From assembly GCA_002383405.1 (NCBI GenBank), contig DFYS01000141.1:1-6107 (forward strand): a stretch of 6,107 bases of DNA, written 5' to 3'. The notes beneath the pieces were generated by a model. That model saw only the letters and a list, made by a program, of their open reading frames with translations. It was not told the DNA's origin and made no database searches. A program made the position numbers and the translations under genes. Below, piece by piece: positions 4,615 to 6,107 of the stretch. Source of the stretch: Moorella sp. UBA4076. Its GTDB lineage: Bacteria; Bacillota; DSM-521; Neomoorellales; Neomoorellaceae. Numbering within the stretch: position 1 is the first letter of the stretch; the number at the start of each line of letters is the position of its first letter.

Positions 4615-5905
4615 ACTTTACCGGCGCCGCCGCCACCGGTAAATCAATGCGGATGTCGTCGTAGGCATACTTATCGACCCGATAGCGCATCTCCATAGCC
4701 GTCACCGGCGCCGGTCGCCCCTTTGACGCCGGCGCAAAGGTAAGGACCAGGTTCAAATCGCTCCGGGCCGGCAGCAGGGTTGCCGGGTCGACATAGATCA
4801 AACCCCAGTAGGAAAAGGCGCGGATTACTCCACCCTGCTGGTCCAAAAAGGCTGCCATAGTGTTGCTCAGGGCTGCCGCAGGCAGAAAGTCGGTAATGGT
4901 ACCGGCCTGGTTCAGGCGGGTATAAAAGCTGATCCCCAGGACCTCCCGGCCGGCGATCTTGTAGCGACCCAGGGAACGGTAGTGGAGATGCGGGTAAATA
5001 CCGGCCGGCAGCCCCAGGTTCTGCTGCTGGCGCATCAACAGGGGAACATCGGGTGCCAGCTGTAAATGCTGCCAGCTGCCGCTGCCGGGCTGGCCGGCGC
5101 TATCCGTTACCCGGCGGTAGAGGTTGCCATCAGCGGCCACCTGTTCAATCACCAGGCTGCGCCGGCCCTCCAGCTCCATAGCGGCCACCTGGCGCAACCG
5201 CGCTGGCAGGAGAACCTCATTGCTAATCCTCCCCCTGATGGTCAACCGGTCTAACTCCATGGTGGCAGGCAGGCCCGGACGGCTGTGGAAGCTGATAACG
5301 GCCTCCCCGGTGGTGGCAATACCCTGCCGCCGGGAAAGCGCCTGGCGGCATTTATCCATCAGGTTCTTCGCTTCGATTTCCGAGCCAAAGACCGCTGCCA
5401 GCCAATCTGCCGCCGCCGCCGGTGTCAGGATAGCCCCCGGCGCTCCCGGCGGCAGCAACCCCTGGCGATGGAAAAAGGCATACTGGTTAAAGCCATAGGG
5501 TATATCTCCGGGTTGCAGTTCTGAGGGCGGGGCGCTGATCTCGTTCGGCAGCCCCAGGACCCGCGCCGTAAGAATAACCGCCTCCAGGGTGGTTATTTCC
5601 TGTTCCGGCCGCAGGGCACCGCCGGGGTAGCCGTAAATCATACCTTCCTGCCAGAGGCCCTGCAAGGCCGGGGCATACCATCTGCCGGCCGGCACATCCC
5701 GGGGTAGCTTTGCGACCGCTGCCTCTACTTTGAGGTTAGCCGCCGCCGCCAGCATCACGGCAAACCCGCCGCGGGTCAACCTGCCCTCGCGGGCTTCCGG
5801 CGGCAATAAACCCAGTAACCCTCCACTGGTGGGCCCGGCCCAGGCCACCTGCCAGGGCAGGAACATGAAAAACAGGATCAGCCCGGCTAAACTGGTTTTA
5901 CGCAT
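4613..5905 (-). CDS. Secreted SLH-domain (S-layer homology) protein
   Basis: This 430-aa exported protein has a signal peptide: MRKTSLAGLILFFMFLPWQV, then AWA and likely cleavage after residue 23. Residues about 24-170 carry up to three SLH-like repeats. The clearest is LPRDVPAGRWYAPALQGLWQ followed by EGMIYGYPGGALRPEQEITTLEA, with the usual W..A...L...G...GYP.G...P...IT..E pattern. Flanking ones are weaker. SLH repeats bind pyruvylated wall polysaccharide, so the protein is probably anchored to the envelope. The C-terminal 250 residues are beta-rich; the stretch WGLIYVDPATLLPARSDLNL resembles lipoprotein-carrier-like or DUF6612-type folds, a weak inference. ATG 5905 was chosen because AGGGGAG (5915-5921) lies 9 nt upstream; the ATG at 5914 abuts the site. 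The gene converges on dedA with the MITE between them. Confidence 0.82.
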   Translation of the reverse strand: MRKTSLAGLILFFMFLPWQVAWAGPTSGGLLGLLPPEAREGRLTRGGFAVMLAAAANLKVEAAVAKLPRDVPAGRWYAPALQGLWQEGMIYGYPGGALRPEQEITTLEAVILTARVLGLPNEISAPPSELQPGDIPYGFNQYAFFHRQGLLPPGAPGAILTPAAAADWLAAVFGSEIEAKNLMDKCRQALSRRQGIATTGEAVISFHSRPGLPATMELDRLTIRGRISNEVLLPARLRQVAAMELEGRRSLVIEQVAADGNLYRRVTDSAGQPGSGSWQHLQLAPDVPLLMRQQQNLGLPAGIYPHLHYRSLGRYKIAGREVLGISFYTRLNQAGTITDFLPAAALSNTMAAFLDQQGGVIRAFSYWGLIYVDPATLLPARSDLNLVLTFAPASKGRPAPVTAMEMRYRVDKYAYDDIRIDLPVAAAPVK

Positions 5906-5914
5906 GTTTCTCAT

Positions 5915-5921
5915 CTCCCCT
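5915..5921 (-). promoter_or_regulatory. Ribosome binding site deciding the SLH gene start
   Basis: AGGGGAG on the minus strand is 9 nt from ATG 5905 but touches ATG 5914 with no spacer. Only the inner ATG is well placed, so the protein probably begins MRKT and not MRNMRKT. Confidence 0.6.
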
Positions 5922-5926
5922 GATAT

Positions 5927-6107
5927 TTAGTTTGCCTGATTGGTACAATAGCGTCCCGCCTGCGCCGCCGTACCTGGGGTGAAGCAGGTTCCCTTCAGGC
6001 GCAACTTCTCGCCCTTAATCCTTGGACTCGCTCCGCAGGCCCCGGGCACGGCATACTTAAGCCCGCGGGCCGAGAAACATGGGGCCGCGCTGTTTCCGAG
6101 GGCCTCA
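5927..6107 (-). other. Gene-poor, structured right edge; minus-strand frame open to the window end
   Basis: On the minus strand one frame runs without a stop from the window edge to the TAA at 5927-5929, 59 codons, in the same frame as the SLH gene and ending 21 nt before ATG 5905. It could be the 3' end of an upstream operon gene, but its residues (for example KGEKLRLKGTCFTPGT) match no family I know. The region is also rich in pairing: the palindrome GCCCGCGGGC (6061-6070), GGCCCC (6038-6043) / GGGGCC (6081-6086), TGCGCC (5961-5966) / GGCGCA (5998-6003), and ACCTG (5972-5976) / CAGGT (5985-5989). A structured leader RNA of the SLH gene is an equal possibility. No riboswitch class or tRNA is recognisable. 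Confidence 0.25.

Noticed and set aside
4269..4698. Small plus-strand frames within the MITE and repeat region (113 and 90 codons)
   Set aside because: They are produced by the inverted repeats and by the antisense of the SLH gene; no ribosome binding site or family resemblance.
5940..6030. Cobalamin riboswitch on the minus strand, because of GAAGGGAACC and GCGGCGC-like stretches
   Set aside because: The B12 box and the remaining conserved core are absent, and the similarity ends after about ten bases.

Overview
The window looks like chromosomal DNA from a GC-rich, probably thermophilic member of the Clostridia, most like the Moorella group. The reasons are GC-rich coding sequence with strong purine-rich ribosome binding sites, two large DUF1670-like proteins (a family I associate with Moorella and relatives), a DedA membrane protein and a secreted SLH-domain protein. 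The organism assignment is an inference from gene content; I ran no search.

Left half, plus strand. A convincing extended -10 promoter (61-89) sits inside a hairpin-capable inverted repeat (69-120). It is followed by a leader of about 140 nt with two more strong hairpins (124-181 and 182-201). The leader opens into a 523-aa protein made of two tandem copies of one roughly 250-residue, HTH-rich DUF1670-like module. The next gene encodes one further full module plus a partial one. This second frame has no ATG, GTG or TTG between its upstream stop (1787-1789) and a poorly placed TTG at 1928. It is the -1 frame of the first gene and stays open from an A8 run (1788-1795) near the 3' end of that gene. 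The two may therefore be one frameshifted or slippage-joined product of about 973 aa, or gene 2 may start at a non-standard GTT (1856) behind a perfectly spaced AAGGAGG.

Middle. 3158-3643 carries no convincing gene. It holds two terminator-like hairpins on the minus strand, a short minus-strand peptide tail that looks like the end of an AMP-forming ligase, palindromes, and a pair of 18-nt direct repeats. A candidate promoter leads into a 201-aa DedA-family membrane protein (3644-4249).

Right half. Six nucleotides after the dedA stop there is an 8-bp target-site duplication (AAAAGACA). It flanks a 230-bp non-autonomous element with 25-bp terminal inverted repeats and a largely self-complementary interior: a MITE with ISL3-like ends. 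A 70-bp-period direct repeat then separates it from a convergent minus-strand gene for a secreted SLH-domain protein (4613-5905). The last 178 bp are GC-rich and structured, with a minus-strand frame open to the window edge.

Functionally, the two DUF1670 genes look like one unit under one leader. DedA and the SLH protein are independent cell-envelope genes meeting tail to tail, with the MITE between them.
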